Shown here one piece after another: positions 34,649 through 44,094 of a stretch of 64,000 nt of DNA. A program made the position numbers and the translations under genes. This DNA comes from an uncultured Verrucomicrobiota bacterium (GTDB lineage: Bacteria > Verrucomicrobiota > Verrucomicrobiia > Limisphaerales > UBA9464), in NCBI GenBank assembly GCA_903907995.1, contig CAIVQH010000019.1, positions 235,662-299,661 on the forward strand. Direction: 5' to 3'. The notes below the pieces were generated by a model, which made no database searches, was not told where the DNA came from, and saw only the letters and a program-made list of their open reading frames with translations. The stretch's first letter is position 1, and each line of letters begins with the position of its first letter.

Positions 34649-35440
34649 ATGACCATCCGCGATAACGAGGTTGTTGAACTCAGCACACCCACCGGGCCGA
34701 TGCGCACCTTCCTCTTCCGCCCGCAGGCGGAGGGGCGTTATCCGGGCATCCTGCTGTACTCGGAAATCTTCCAGGTCACCGCGCCCATCCGGCGCACGGC
34801 GGCGCTGCTGGCGGGGCATGGTTATGTCGTGGCGGTGCCGGAAATCTGGCATGAGTTCGAGGCGCCCGGCTGTGCGCTAGCCTACGACCAGGCCGGGGCG
34901 GACCGGGGCAACGCGCTGAAGCTGGAGAAGGAGCTGCGCGGGCTCGACGGCGATTCGCGGGCCGTGCTGGATTTTCTGAAGGCGCATCCGAACTGCACCG
35001 GCAAACTGGGCGCGCTCGGCATCTGCATCGGCGGGCACCTGAGCTTCCGTGCGGCGGCCAAGAATCCGGATGTGAGCGCCGCGGTCTGCTTTTATGCGAC
35101 CGACATCCACAAAGGGTCGCTCAGCAAGACGGGCGACGACACGCTGACTTCGGCCAAGGACATCCACGGCGAACTGCTGCTGATCTGGGGACGGCAGGAC
35201 CCGCATGTGCCGCGCGAGGGTCGGCGGAAGATTTACGAGGCGATCACCGACGCGGGCGTGAACTTCACGTGGCACGAGTTCAATGGCCAGCACGCGTTCC
35301 TCCGTGACGAGGGGCACCGTTACGATCCCGAACTGGCGCTAAAGTGCTACGGCCTCGCGCTGGAGCTCTTCCACCGCAAGCTGGGTGAGGGCGACCTGCC
35401 GGCCCGGGCCAAGGCGGGGCCGGCGGAATCGCGGCACTGA
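34649..35440 (+). CDS. Dienelactone hydrolase-family alpha/beta hydrolase
   Basis: A 263-residue enzyme. The nucleophile is the Cys of GICIGG (the G-x-C-x-G-G elbow of this family), with catalytic Asp in LIWGRQDPHVP and His in FNGQHAFLRDEG. It carries the typical YPGILLYSEIFQVT and IRRTAALLAGHGYVV. Family members open enol-lactones or act on related esters; the substrate is not known. ATG 34649 fits the family length. Confidence 0.88.
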   Translation: MTIRDNEVVELSTPTGPMRTFLFRPQAEGRYPGILLYSEIFQVTAPIRRTAALLAGHGYVVAVPEIWHEFEAPGCALAYDQAGADRGNALKLEKELRGLDGDSRAVLDFLKAHPNCTGKLGALGICIGGHLSFRAAAKNPDVSAAVCFYATDIHKGSLSKTGDDTLTSAKDIHGELLLIWGRQDPHVPREGRRKIYEAITDAGVNFTWHEFNGQHAFLRDEGHRYDPELALKCYGLALELFHRKLGEGDLPARAKAGPAESRH

Positions 35441-35540
35441 GCGCACCGCTGAAGCAGGGGCGACAATCGAATGCCTCAATGCATGGCGAAAATTTACCTA
35501 TTCATGCGCGGAGTCGGTTCTGCGTCACAACCAAGGGGTC

Positions 35541-36236
35541 ATGCAAAACCTCGCTGCTGCATCCGAAACTAAAACTGAAACCGAAACGGGCGTCCGGCTT
35601 CCCAGCCGGATACCGCTCTGGCTCAAGCTCACCTATACCGCCTTCATGGTGGTGCTGATCCCGGTCTATTGGGCGAACTACGGGCCCACCAACTTCCTCT
35701 ATTTCTGTGACATCGCCCTGCTGCTGACCCTGGTCGGCATCTGGCGCGAGAGCCGGCTGCTCGTATCGATGTCGGCGGTGGGCATCCTGCTGCCGCAGAC
35801 ACTGTGGTGCGTGGATTTCTTGGTGCAGCTCACTGGGCACAAGCTCACCGGCATGACGGCCTACATGTTCGATTCCCATCGCAGCCTGTTCCTGCGGGGG
35901 CTGTCGCTCTTCCACGGTTGGCTGCCCTTCCTGCTGGTCTATCTGGTCGCCCGAATCGGCTATGACCGGCGTGCTTGGAAGATCTGGACGCTGCTGGGAT
36001 GGGCACTCTGCCTGATCGCCTTTTTCGCGCTGCCGCCGGCGGGCGCGGTGCTCGCAGACCCGAAGATCCCAGTGAACGTGAACTACGTGTTTGGCCTGGA
36101 TGACGCCCAGCCGCAAAAGTGGCTGCCGGCCGGCTGGTATCTCGCCGCCTGGATGTCGGCGCTGGCGCTGGTGGTGTACACGCCGACGCACTGGATCTTG
36201 CAGAAGTGGAAGGGTGGAAACGTTTTTAACCGCTGA
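35541..36236 (+). CDS. Hypothetical polytopic membrane protein
   Basis: A 231-residue protein with about six hydrophobic helices separated by short loops. Motifs such as PVYWANYGPTNFLYFCD and SLFHGWLPFLL recur in related uncharacterised membrane proteins, but no named family is recognised. The stop codon lies inside the left arm of the repeat at 36228, so the last residues (GNVFNR) are repeat-encoded. It precedes the exosortase gene. Confidence 0.7.
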   Translation: MQNLAAASETKTETETGVRLPSRIPLWLKLTYTAFMVVLIPVYWANYGPTNFLYFCDIALLLTLVGIWRESRLLVSMSAVGILLPQTLWCVDFLVQLTGHKLTGMTAYMFDSHRSLFLRGLSLFHGWLPFLLVYLVARIGYDRRAWKIWTLLGWALCLIAFFALPPAGAVLADPKIPVNVNYVFGLDDAQPQKWLPAGWYLAAWMSALALVVYTPTHWILQKWKGGNVFNR

Positions 36237-36312
36237 TCTGCACTGATTTGCGGTGATAAATCTGGTTTGGCACCAATTCTGTATCAGCGATTATCAGTGT
36301 GGATCAGCGGTT
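36228..36312. repeat. Dispersed inverted repeat of the AACCGCTGATC family, copy 1
   Basis: The left arm aaccgctgatctgcactgat (36228-36247) pairs with 36293-36312 with two mismatches. Between the arms is tgataaatctggttt, shared with the second copy at 46.6 kb. A partial third copy lies near 22698-22730. Confidence 0.8.
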
Positions 36313-36378
36313 CAGTCTTGTAGGCTCGATCCGTTGCCCGCATTGACCGGACCACCTTCGGGACGCACACTCTGGGCA

Positions 36379-38004
36379 ATGGCTGTTGCTGTCGCTGAGA
36401 CCTCCGCCGGCGCTCCTTCGCAGGCGCCGGGCAGGGCGCGTTGGAACTGGCCCCTGATCGTCCTGCTCGGCGGGCTCTGGGCCTGGGCGGTGGCGATCAA
36501 CGCCTTTTTCTGGGAAACCGACCCCAACTATTCCTACGGCTGGGTCGTGCCGTTCCTGCTGGTGTTCTATCTCTGGAAGCGGCTGGGAACCCAGCCGGAA
36601 GCCTTCTGGACGCCGCCATCAACAGCGGCACCGCGGAGGCTGAGTCCGTGGCTGCTGGCCGTGCCGGCGCTGGCGCTGTTCCCGATCGAGGTGTACCGCG
36701 TCGAGTACCACCAGTCCGGCATCGTGCTCTGGGTGATCAATCTCGCCACGGTGGCGCTGACCCTGGCGAGCGCGTGGTGGCTGGGCGGCCGTCGTCTGCT
36801 CTTCCAGGTGGCGTTTCCGGTGCTGTTTTTTCTCACTTCCGTGCCGTGGCCGGCGAAAATCGCCGTACCTGTGCAGCAGGGGCTGATGACCAATGTGGCG
36901 CAGATCGTGAGCGAAATCCTGCTTTGGATGGGCCGGCCCGTGCAACTGGACGGAGCGGTGCTGCATCTCACCAAAGGCACGGTCGGCATCGTCGAGGCGT
37001 GCAGCGGCATCCGTTCATTGCAGTCCGGGCTGATGGTGAGCCTGGCCGTTGGTGAACTGCTCATGCTCACCCGCCTGCGTCGCGTGGGGTTGGTCGGCCT
37101 GGGCGTCTTTCTCGCCCTGCTGAGCAACCTGGTCCGCACCTTCACGCTCTGCTGGATCATGGACAACCAGGGCGACGAGGCGATGCACCACTGGCACGAT
37201 CGGGTGGGCAATATCGCCATGTATTCGCTCTACGCGCTGATCTATGTGGGCGGGAAGCTGCTGGAGCCGAAGCAACCCGCTCCGTGGCCCGAGGGCGGCG
37301 ATTCCTGGAAAGCCCGGATGGCGCGCCTCAACTGGCCGGCGGTGCCTGATTTGCGGCCGCTGCTCGGCGTCGGGCTCGTGATGTTTACAGTGGTCCACGG
37401 CTGGTACCTGGTGCTCAAACTCCAGGTGAAACCGCAGACGACGCCTTATTTCGCCGCGAAGTTCGAGGCAGAGAGCGGCAACGAGAAACAGAAGTTCGAC
37501 GAACAGGTCTGGGGCCGGTTGGGGGCCAACGAGGGCGAGCAGATGCGCCACAAGACCGCGCTTTCCCCGGCGGGCTACGTCGATGCCTACCACCTGTTCT
37601 GGCGGCCGTCGCCCATGAGCAAGACCGCGCTGCACCACCGGCCCGACGTGTGCATGCCCGGCTCGGGCTGGAAGCAGGTCGGCGACGTGGAGACGGTGGA
37701 AATCCCGCTCGATGGCCGACCACTGCGGTGGATGCTGTTCCGCTTCGAGCGTGGCGACCTGAAGGCGATGCAGCTCTGGGGTGTCTGGCGCAACGGCCAA
37801 CCGGTGGAGATGGACTACTCGGACAAGCTGACCGCCCTGCCGGAAAAATACCGTCCGGTGCCCAGTCCCCGCCATCTGATGGGCGTGGAACTTGTCTCGC
37901 TCTTCATGCCGTACCGGGGCGACGTCGCTCCGCCCGTCACCGTGTTCCGCACCGTGCTGCCGGGCATGTTCGATTACCACTCGCCGCCGGCGGTCGGACA
38001 GTGA
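36379..38004 (+). CDS. Exosortase fused to an EpsI-like domain
   Basis: A 541-residue protein. The N-terminal 310 residues are an exosortase with about eight helices and the catalytic triad: Cys in VEACSGIRS, Arg in NLVRTFTLC and His in HHWHDRVGN. Exosortases cut and re-anchor secreted proteins bearing a PEP-CTERM-like tail. The C-terminal 200 residues, after one more helix, form an EpsI/DUF3485-like domain (KTALHHRPDVCMPGSGW, ALQLWG-type strand). In many genomes EpsI is a separate gene. No PEP-CTERM protein is obvious in the window. The ATG 36379 start gives a short hydrophilic N-terminus. Confidence 0.88.
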   Translation: MAVAVAETSAGAPSQAPGRARWNWPLIVLLGGLWAWAVAINAFFWETDPNYSYGWVVPFLLVFYLWKRLGTQPEAFWTPPSTAAPRRLSPWLLAVPALALFPIEVYRVEYHQSGIVLWVINLATVALTLASAWWLGGRRLLFQVAFPVLFFLTSVPWPAKIAVPVQQGLMTNVAQIVSEILLWMGRPVQLDGAVLHLTKGTVGIVEACSGIRSLQSGLMVSLAVGELLMLTRLRRVGLVGLGVFLALLSNLVRTFTLCWIMDNQGDEAMHHWHDRVGNIAMYSLYALIYVGGKLLEPKQPAPWPEGGDSWKARMARLNWPAVPDLRPLLGVGLVMFTVVHGWYLVLKLQVKPQTTPYFAAKFEAESGNEKQKFDEQVWGRLGANEGEQMRHKTALSPAGYVDAYHLFWRPSPMSKTALHHRPDVCMPGSGWKQVGDVETVEIPLDGRPLRWMLFRFERGDLKAMQLWGVWRNGQPVEMDYSDKLTALPEKYRPVPSPRHLMGVELVSLFMPYRGDVAPPVTVFRTVLPGMFDYHSPPAVGQ

Positions 38005-38023
38005 TACTGCGGCCCGAACTCCC

Positions 38024-39769
38024 ATGAGCTCGCCGACCACCATCCCTGCCAATTCTCCGGCGAACCCCTTCGGCCCGAGGCCGCCCCGCCGTCGCTCTCC
38101 CGCAACACGCTGGATGTGGCGCCTGTTGGCCGCCGGCGTGGTTGCCGGTATTCTGGCGCTCATCGGGCGGCAGGTGTATCCCGTCTTCAAGGTCCACCGC
38201 GGACGTGACTACGCGGCGGAGATGAACCGCCAGTGGCGGCACGGCGACCTGAAGGGGGCGGCGGCCCAGCTCAAAATGGCCCTCCGGTTTGCCCCGCAGG
38301 ATCCCGAGGTGCTGCGGGCGGCGGCGAAATTTTGCGCCAGCGGCCGGTCCCCCAAGGGGCTGGAGTACTATTCACTCCTGATCAGCACCGGAGCCGCCAC
38401 CCCCGAGGATCGCCGGGATTACGCCGAGCTCGCGCTGGACCTCAACCGCCTCGACAAGGCCGGGGAGGAGCTGACCCTGCTGCTGAAGCAAAATCCCAAG
38501 GACATGGAAGCGCTGCACCTGCTCGTGCGGCAGCAGCATCGCGCCCGGGACATGGAACGTGCGATCCGTACCTCCCGTTACGCGCTGTCGCTCCACCCCG
38601 AAGACGACCGGGTGCAGTTTGATCTCGGCTCCATCCTGCAGGAGCCGCGGAATCCGCCGAAACTTCAGGCCGAGGGACGCCGGCTCCTGTGGGGGCTGGC
38701 CTTGGGCAATGGCAAACTGGGCGACCAGGCGACCGACCTCCTGGTGCCCAACACCGAACTGACCTCCGCCGAGCGCGAGCTGCTGCTGAAGTCGCTGCAG
38801 GCCCGACCGGGTGCCCGTTTGCGCGACCAGCTGGCGATGGTGGACCTGAAGCTTCGCCTGGAACCCGCCCGCAGCAATGCCCTCGTCATCGAGTCCATCC
38901 GCCAGCTGGGCCAGAAGGCGGATGTGACCAACCTCGTGACCTTGGGCTCGTGGGCCGGCCTGCGCGGCGGTTCCGCGACCCTGCTGGAGTTCCTGCCGAT
39001 GGCCACGGTCCGGACCAACGCGCTGCTGCTGCCGCTGCGGGCGCTGGCCCTGGCCAATGCGGAAAAGTGGAACGACCTGGAGGGCATGTTGGATGATCCG
39101 GCCAGCCCCCTCGGAACGTTTCTTACGGACGCCTTGCAGGGAAGGCTGGCACTCGCGCGCGGAAAGCAGGCGGAAGCGGAGACGCACTTCCGCGCCGCAA
39201 TGGAGAAGCCGACCGCCACGCTTTCGCAGCTCCGCTATCTGGCCCATGAGACCGAGCGCGCCGGCTTTCCCCTGCTGGCCATCCAGGCGTGGCAGCGGCT
39301 GCTGGACAACTCGGAAGAGACGATCAGCGCCTCCCTGCAAATTCTGCGCCTGCTACAGCCGATGGAAGACACCGCCACGGTGCTCGCCACGCTGCGCCGC
39401 CTGAATGATTTCATACCGGGCGATGAGTTTGTGGCCGGCGAACGGGCCTGGCAGGAGCTGATGCTGCGCCAGAGTCTGGATTTTGGCCGGCGGGTGTGCA
39501 AGGACATGGCCACGAAGAATCCGGAGGATCGGCAGTGGCGTTTCCTGCAGGCCCTGGTCCAGCTGCGTTCGGAACATGCCAGTGACGCGCTGGCCGTAAT
39601 CGAGCCGGAGCTGGCGCACTGGAGCGAACTGTCGCCACGCCTGCAGGCGGTGGCGGTCGTGGCGCTCGGGGAAAACAACCAGCGCGAGGCGGCGCGCGGT
39701 TTTGCCCGCAAGATTGACCCGGCCAAGCTGCACGCTGCCGAACGGCAGCTCCTGGCACCTTGGCTTTGA
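38024..39769 (+). CDS. Membrane-anchored TPR-repeat protein
   Basis: A 581-residue protein beginning 19 bases after the exosortase. A Pro-rich N-terminus and one helix (about 29-48) are followed by helical repeats over the whole length, for example GDLKGAAAQLKMALRFAPQDPEVL and ALSLHPEDDRV, the first being 24 residues written here as part of a TPR run at about 75-100. The neighbouring exosortase suggests a role in exopolysaccharide or surface-protein export, as TPR proteins often accompany such loci. Confidence 0.8.
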   Translation: MSSPTTIPANSPANPFGPRPPRRRSPATRWMWRLLAAGVVAGILALIGRQVYPVFKVHRGRDYAAEMNRQWRHGDLKGAAAQLKMALRFAPQDPEVLRAAAKFCASGRSPKGLEYYSLLISTGAATPEDRRDYAELALDLNRLDKAGEELTLLLKQNPKDMEALHLLVRQQHRARDMERAIRTSRYALSLHPEDDRVQFDLGSILQEPRNPPKLQAEGRRLLWGLALGNGKLGDQATDLLVPNTELTSAERELLLKSLQARPGARLRDQLAMVDLKLRLEPARSNALVIESIRQLGQKADVTNLVTLGSWAGLRGGSATLLEFLPMATVRTNALLLPLRALALANAEKWNDLEGMLDDPASPLGTFLTDALQGRLALARGKQAEAETHFRAAMEKPTATLSQLRYLAHETERAGFPLLAIQAWQRLLDNSEETISASLQILRLLQPMEDTATVLATLRRLNDFIPGDEFVAGERAWQELMLRQSLDFGRRVCKDMATKNPEDRQWRFLQALVQLRSEHASDALAVIEPELAHWSELSPRLQAVAVVALGENNQREAARGFARKIDPAKLHAAERQLLAPWL

Positions 39770-39854
39770 GCAGCACCGAAGCGGAGCAGGGGAGCAGGGG
39801 GAGAGAAGGAGCAGAGGTGCAGGGAAGGGTGCCCTGTTTTTCTTTCAACACCGC

Positions 39855-41531
39855 TCAGTTCGAGGTCCGCAGGTGATACGTGTGGCACTCGGAGCAGTTC
39901 GGCCCGCCACTACCCTCCGGCCGGTGGCACGCGGCGCAGACCGTCTGGGACGGCAGATTGATGTCCGCCGTGAGGCGGCTGGCGCGGACCTGATGGCAGG
40001 TCTCGCACGACTGCTGGGTGTGCTTGGCGTGATTGAAGCGCCCGTTGAGCAGCCACCGGTCGGGGATGAACACCAGCCGGATTTCCGCCAGCTGTTCACG
40101 GCTGGGCACAACCTCGTGGCAGTAGGCGCAACCGGCGTAGTGCGCCCGCCGTTCGGCGCTGAGCCCGGGCTGCTGTTCCCGTGGGTCGCCGGTGAAGAGC
40201 ACCAGTTTCTCCAGCTGTTCACCGCTGCCAAAGGTCTGGCGCATGCGGACCATGTTTTCCTGGGCAAAGGCCTCGGTCTTTTCCCGGAGCGGTGCCTGGC
40301 CGGCCGCGGCAAGCTGACGGGCCTTCAGTTCGGCGTAGAGCAGCGGCAGGCCGCGCAGCTTGGCGCGGACGGCGGCGACCTCCCCGTGGGGCACGCGCAG
40401 GTCCGGGTTCACGGGGTCAAACTGCAGATCGTGGCACGGGGCGCAGTTCTGGGCGTAGCTGATGCGGGCCATGTATCGACCCGTCGCGTCGGGCACGTGG
40501 CACCGGGCGCAGTCGAGCGGCTGGCCGTTCAGCCGGACGGTGCCGCCCAGATGAACCGCGTGGTTGAACCGGAGCGTGTCCGGGTCTTTCAGCCCCTGGG
40601 CGAGCACGCCGAAATTCGGATGGTTCTCCCAGAACGCCGTGATGAGGTTCGTGCGCCCGCCGGCGGGGCGCGGCGTACGGAAGGCGCGGACCCCGGCCAC
40701 CACCGGCGCATCAAAATGCTCCGCCGGGATGCTGCTGCCCTTGATCGAGGCGGCGGCCATCACGGTCGGCTCGTTGTGGCAGCGGGCGCAATTGGCATCG
40801 TTCGGCGGCGGCATCTTCAGGCCCTGATGCTCCACGTGGCAGGTGGAGCAGGAGTTGGCCTCGACGACGCTGGGCTGGTGGAACTCGTGCCGGTTGTGGC
40901 ACGCGACGCAGGCGTTGCGGTCCAGCTGAGTCATCGGCACGACGCCCGCATTCAGGACCTGGAACTGGGAGCGGCTCAACGGACCGGGACTGGCATGCAG
41001 CGCGTTGTGAACCCAGCTGCGCAGGCCCGCCCTCGGCGATTCGTGGCAGGCACCGCAGGCGTTGTCCGATTCGCGCCGGACGCGCGCCAGTTCAACGAAC
41101 GCCGCCCCCTGATGCGCGCGGGAGACCGCGTTCGGGTTCACCAACTGGCGGCGCCAGGTGCCGGCAATCCCCAGCAGCAACAGGGCCGCCGTGAGGGTCA
41201 CGACGATGAACGAGACCAGCTGGCGGATGCGCCGCAGGCTGCGCCGGGGCACACACGGCGGGATCGGGCAGCCGCAGGTGCCGTCCGGACGCGGACCGTC
41301 CGCACACGGACCACCGTGGGCGGGGGGGCGGGTGCAGCGCCAGCGGCCCTTCTCCTGCCCGGGGAGCTTGTCGAGCTGCGGTTTGCATTCACCCGTCACG
41401 CGGCACTCGCCGCTTTTGGACGGGCCGAGCCGGCAGGGTTTGCCCTCGCAGGCATGGCCACAGATCCAGGCGTCATCGGGCCGCTCATATTTTGAGCGGT
41501 CAAACTCAGGAGATGGCAGCTGGTCGGACAT
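39855..41531 (-). CDS. Membrane-anchored decaheme cytochrome c with Cys-rich N-terminal domain
   Basis: A 558-residue protein. Residues 20-95 are Cys-rich (C24, C28, C33, C43, C49, C66, C76, C86, C88, C93) and precede the single membrane helix (about 103-124), so they are probably cytoplasmic. The rest carries ten CxxCH motifs, from CGACH at 159 to CSECH near the C-terminus, with several extra His as distal ligands. It would conduct electrons outside the inner membrane. Its start overlaps the cytochrome b-like gene stop (ATGA). It is the last gene of the minus-strand redox operon. Confidence 0.9.
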   Translation of the reverse strand: MSDQLPSPEFDRSKYERPDDAWICGHACEGKPCRLGPSKSGECRVTGECKPQLDKLPGQEKGRWRCTRPPAHGGPCADGPRPDGTCGCPIPPCVPRRSLRRIRQLVSFIVVTLTAALLLLGIAGTWRRQLVNPNAVSRAHQGAAFVELARVRRESDNACGACHESPRAGLRSWVHNALHASPGPLSRSQFQVLNAGVVPMTQLDRNACVACHNRHEFHQPSVVEANSCSTCHVEHQGLKMPPPNDANCARCHNEPTVMAAASIKGSSIPAEHFDAPVVAGVRAFRTPRPAGGRTNLITAFWENHPNFGVLAQGLKDPDTLRFNHAVHLGGTVRLNGQPLDCARCHVPDATGRYMARISYAQNCAPCHDLQFDPVNPDLRVPHGEVAAVRAKLRGLPLLYAELKARQLAAAGQAPLREKTEAFAQENMVRMRQTFGSGEQLEKLVLFTGDPREQQPGLSAERRAHYAGCAYCHEVVPSREQLAEIRLVFIPDRWLLNGRFNHAKHTQQSCETCHQVRASRLTADINLPSQTVCAACHRPEGSGGPNCSECHTYHLRTSN

Positions 41532-42361
41532 CAGTACGGGGGCACACCGGCCGAAAAACTGAACACCACCACCACGTGCAGCACGGTGAAGATGACCAGG
41601 CTGTAGGTGAGCGGAATGTGGATGAACAGCCAGAGCCGAAGGCTCAGCTGCAGCGCGTGCTGGTAGTCGAGGCCGTCCTTCTGGCGGGCGATTTCGGCCA
41701 GCTCGGCCAGCGCCCTGCGCTGGTCGGCATTGAGGAAACGGTTCAGGTCGTCAATCCGCGCCTGCAGCCGGGTCAGGACGGCGCGGGATTCGACGAGATG
41801 CCGCCAAAAGTTCGCCGACGTGCCAAGGAAACCGACCAGGTGCTGGCTGTAGAAATCGACGATCGTGGTGGTCTTGGTCGCCGTCACCGATTCCAGCGCC
41901 AGCATCTTGGCCCGGTCCGCCAGCTGGCGGCGCACGATCGGGATGCGCTCATAGGGCACGTCGCCGCCCCGGGCCGTCAGCCGGAGCGGGATGAGGCGGG
42001 ACCAGAACAGGCCGAACACGCCGCTCAGGGCCACCGAAAGAAACAGAAGGGCCAGCAGGTTGTCGAACCAGCCGACCGGCCAGCGCCAGCCGGTGTGCGC
42101 AAAGAACAGCACGAAGGACAGGTAGCCGACGTAGGCGTGGAGCTGCAGCCAGGTACGGGAATTGCCCAGCGGCAGAAAGGGCAGCCGCTTGCGGACATTG
42201 TACAGGGTGAGAAAGGCGCAGGCCGCCAGCAGCGCCCAGCCGGTGAGAAAGCCCACCTGTCGCATCACAGGGGCGAGCTGGAGCTGGCCCCAGATGACGG
42301 CGACACTGGCCGCGAGCAGCAGCAGCCCACCGATGATCCGTCGTTTTGCGAAATATCCCAT
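41531..42361 (-). CDS. Four-histidine membrane cytochrome b-like protein
   Basis: A 276-residue protein with about five or six hydrophobic helices. One helix carries H75 and H89, another H248 and H262, each pair 14 residues apart, the arrangement that holds two stacked b hemes in ferric-reductase-like proteins. A hydrophilic middle (about 125-235) with helical character separates the two halves. It would pass electrons across the membrane to the decaheme cytochrome. Both ends overlap neighbours by four bases (ATGA), so three genes are translationally coupled. Confidence 0.75.
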   Translation of the reverse strand: MGYFAKRRIIGGLLLLAASVAVIWGQLQLAPVMRQVGFLTGWALLAACAFLTLYNVRKRLPFLPLGNSRTWLQLHAYVGYLSFVLFFAHTGWRWPVGWFDNLLALLFLSVALSGVFGLFWSRLIPLRLTARGGDVPYERIPIVRRQLADRAKMLALESVTATKTTTIVDFYSQHLVGFLGTSANFWRHLVESRAVLTRLQARIDDLNRFLNADQRRALAELAEIARQKDGLDYQHALQLSLRLWLFIHIPLTYSLVIFTVLHVVVVFSFSAGVPPY

Positions 42362-44085
42362 CAGCGTTTGAGCCAGTTGGCCAGGGCGTCCAGGCGGTTC
42401 AGGTTGATCCGCTTGAGCGCGTCGTGCGGGCAGGCCCGTTCACACGCCGGGCCGCCATACTGTTCGATGCAGAGATCACATTTGGTGGCCTTGAGAATGG
42501 GCTTGAGCTCCTGGTCGGTCACGAACGCGCCGCCGTCGTCACGCGCCTCGACCATGCGGATGGCCTCGTAGGGGCAGTTGGTCGCGCATGAGGTGCAGCC
42601 GATGCAGGTGGACTGGTTGATGACTACGTTGCCGCCGGCGGCGTCGCGGTGGATCGCACCGGTGGGACAGCCGATCATGCACACCGGGTCCACGCAGTGC
42701 ATGCAGGCCTGGGCCACTTGGATGCCATCCGAACTGGGGCCGTGGCGGAGAAAGCGGGGATTGTTGTCGTGGGTGGAGGCGCAGGCGCGGACGCAGTCGT
42801 CACAGCGGGTGCAGCGCTGGAGGTCGATGACCATCGAGGCGGTGCCGTTGAAATAGCGCCCGGCGGTGAGGAATTCCATCAGCTCGGGGCCGATTTGCAG
42901 CGCGCTGCCGCCCTCCTCCTTCAGCGGATCATCGTCATCATGGTCGAGTTCGTCCTCGGTCAGGGGCCGGGGCAGCGCGTCCGCCGGGGCTCCGGGCAGC
43001 ACGATTTCCTCCATGACCTTCGTCGGGATGAACAGCGTGTGCGTGTAGCCGATGACGCGCAGGGAGAACTGGTAGGGGATGCTGGCCGACGGGTTCCGGG
43101 CGTTGTGCAGGATCTCGCGCAGGCCGAACCAGCGCCCCGCCCCGATGTAGTTTAGCGTGCGCTGGCCGGTGCCGAACTTGCGGGAAAGCCGCGCAAAGCC
43201 GGAGCGGATGAGGTACACGCCGTCCGGATAGTCGCCTTCCTGGGCGATGAGGGCCTCCTTTTCCGGGGAATGGGTGCCGGCCTTGGCGAGCTTCTTGTAG
43301 TCGCCAGACCACTCGTAGTCGCCGAAGGTGCCGAACTGCGTCTGCGCCTTCACCTTTTCCAGCTGCTCGTCCGACAGGTGGCCAAAGAGCGGGAAGGCCC
43401 GGAGGGCGTTCGACAGGGTGTTCTTGCGGTAGATCGCGTCGATGTGCGCCCGCAGGGCGGGGTCGCTCCGGAGCAGGTCGCGCAGCCCCTGCCAGCGGAT
43501 TTCCAGCAGCTCGGTGTCGTCACTGTCCGCGAAGATCGTGGCGGTGCGGGGCATCCGGCTGAGGGCGGCGATTTCGCCGAAGAATTCGCCGGTCCCGATC
43601 GTGACGGTCTTGTTCTGGTCGAGGATGCGCGGCACGTCCTGCAGGAACACGCGGGCCTCGGCACCTTCGCCCACCACGTCGCCCCCGCGGATTTCCTCCG
43701 GCGTGCGCACCTCGGGCGTGCGATGGTTCGACCACAGTTGCGCGATGGCGTGGAAGACGGAGCGCTTGACGGTCGATTTCCGGCCCAGCGACCGCTCCGG
43801 CAGACCGGGCGGGAGGACCACCCGGACCTGGCCGCGGATGATCATGAACGCCGATGAGCCGTAGTCGCCGGCCCGCACCACGATTTCGCCCCGCTTGAAG
43901 TGCCGGAGCCGGGTGTCGTTCTGGAGGATGACCCGCAGCGGCTGCTTCTTGGGGAAATTGTCCGGGTGCATGTCCCGGAACGGCGCGTAGGACAGCAGGC
44001 GATCCACTTCCCGCTCGGGGAACTGCGGGTCGAAGGCGTTGTCCCAGCGGTCTGGGCGCTCGATCTTCAGGTGGATGGTGTCCAT
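42361..44085 (-). CDS. Fusion of two cyclic-nucleotide-binding domains with a four-cluster ferredoxin
   Basis: A 574-residue protein. The first cNMP domain (about 60-220) keeps a textbook phosphate-binding cassette, FGEIAALSRMPRTATIF with Glu171 and Arg180. The second (about 228-365) has a degenerate cassette (FGLREILHNARNPSAS). After an acidic linker (376-392) the C-terminus (425-552) carries sixteen cysteines in four groups, C425/428/431/435, C461/464/469/473, C494/497/500/504 and C536/539/548/552, as in DmsB-type four [4Fe-4S] subunits. No helix-turn-helix is present. This looks like an electron-transfer subunit gated by a cyclic nucleotide, linking the flavoprotein to the membrane cytochrome. 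Confidence 0.85.
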   Translation of the reverse strand: MDTIHLKIERPDRWDNAFDPQFPEREVDRLLSYAPFRDMHPDNFPKKQPLRVILQNDTRLRHFKRGEIVVRAGDYGSSAFMIIRGQVRVVLPPGLPERSLGRKSTVKRSVFHAIAQLWSNHRTPEVRTPEEIRGGDVVGEGAEARVFLQDVPRILDQNKTVTIGTGEFFGEIAALSRMPRTATIFADSDDTELLEIRWQGLRDLLRSDPALRAHIDAIYRKNTLSNALRAFPLFGHLSDEQLEKVKAQTQFGTFGDYEWSGDYKKLAKAGTHSPEKEALIAQEGDYPDGVYLIRSGFARLSRKFGTGQRTLNYIGAGRWFGLREILHNARNPSASIPYQFSLRVIGYTHTLFIPTKVMEEIVLPGAPADALPRPLTEDELDHDDDDPLKEEGGSALQIGPELMEFLTAGRYFNGTASMVIDLQRCTRCDDCVRACASTHDNNPRFLRHGPSSDGIQVAQACMHCVDPVCMIGCPTGAIHRDAAGGNVVINQSTCIGCTSCATNCPYEAIRMVEARDDGGAFVTDQELKPILKATKCDLCIEQYGGPACERACPHDALKRINLNRLDALANWLKR

Positions 44086-44094
44086 GCGCGACGA

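Noticed and set aside
39702..41495. Plus-strand frame of about 600 codons opposite the decaheme cytochrome
   Set aside because: The complementary strand carries ten CxxCH motifs and a membrane anchor; the plus frame has no recognisable features.
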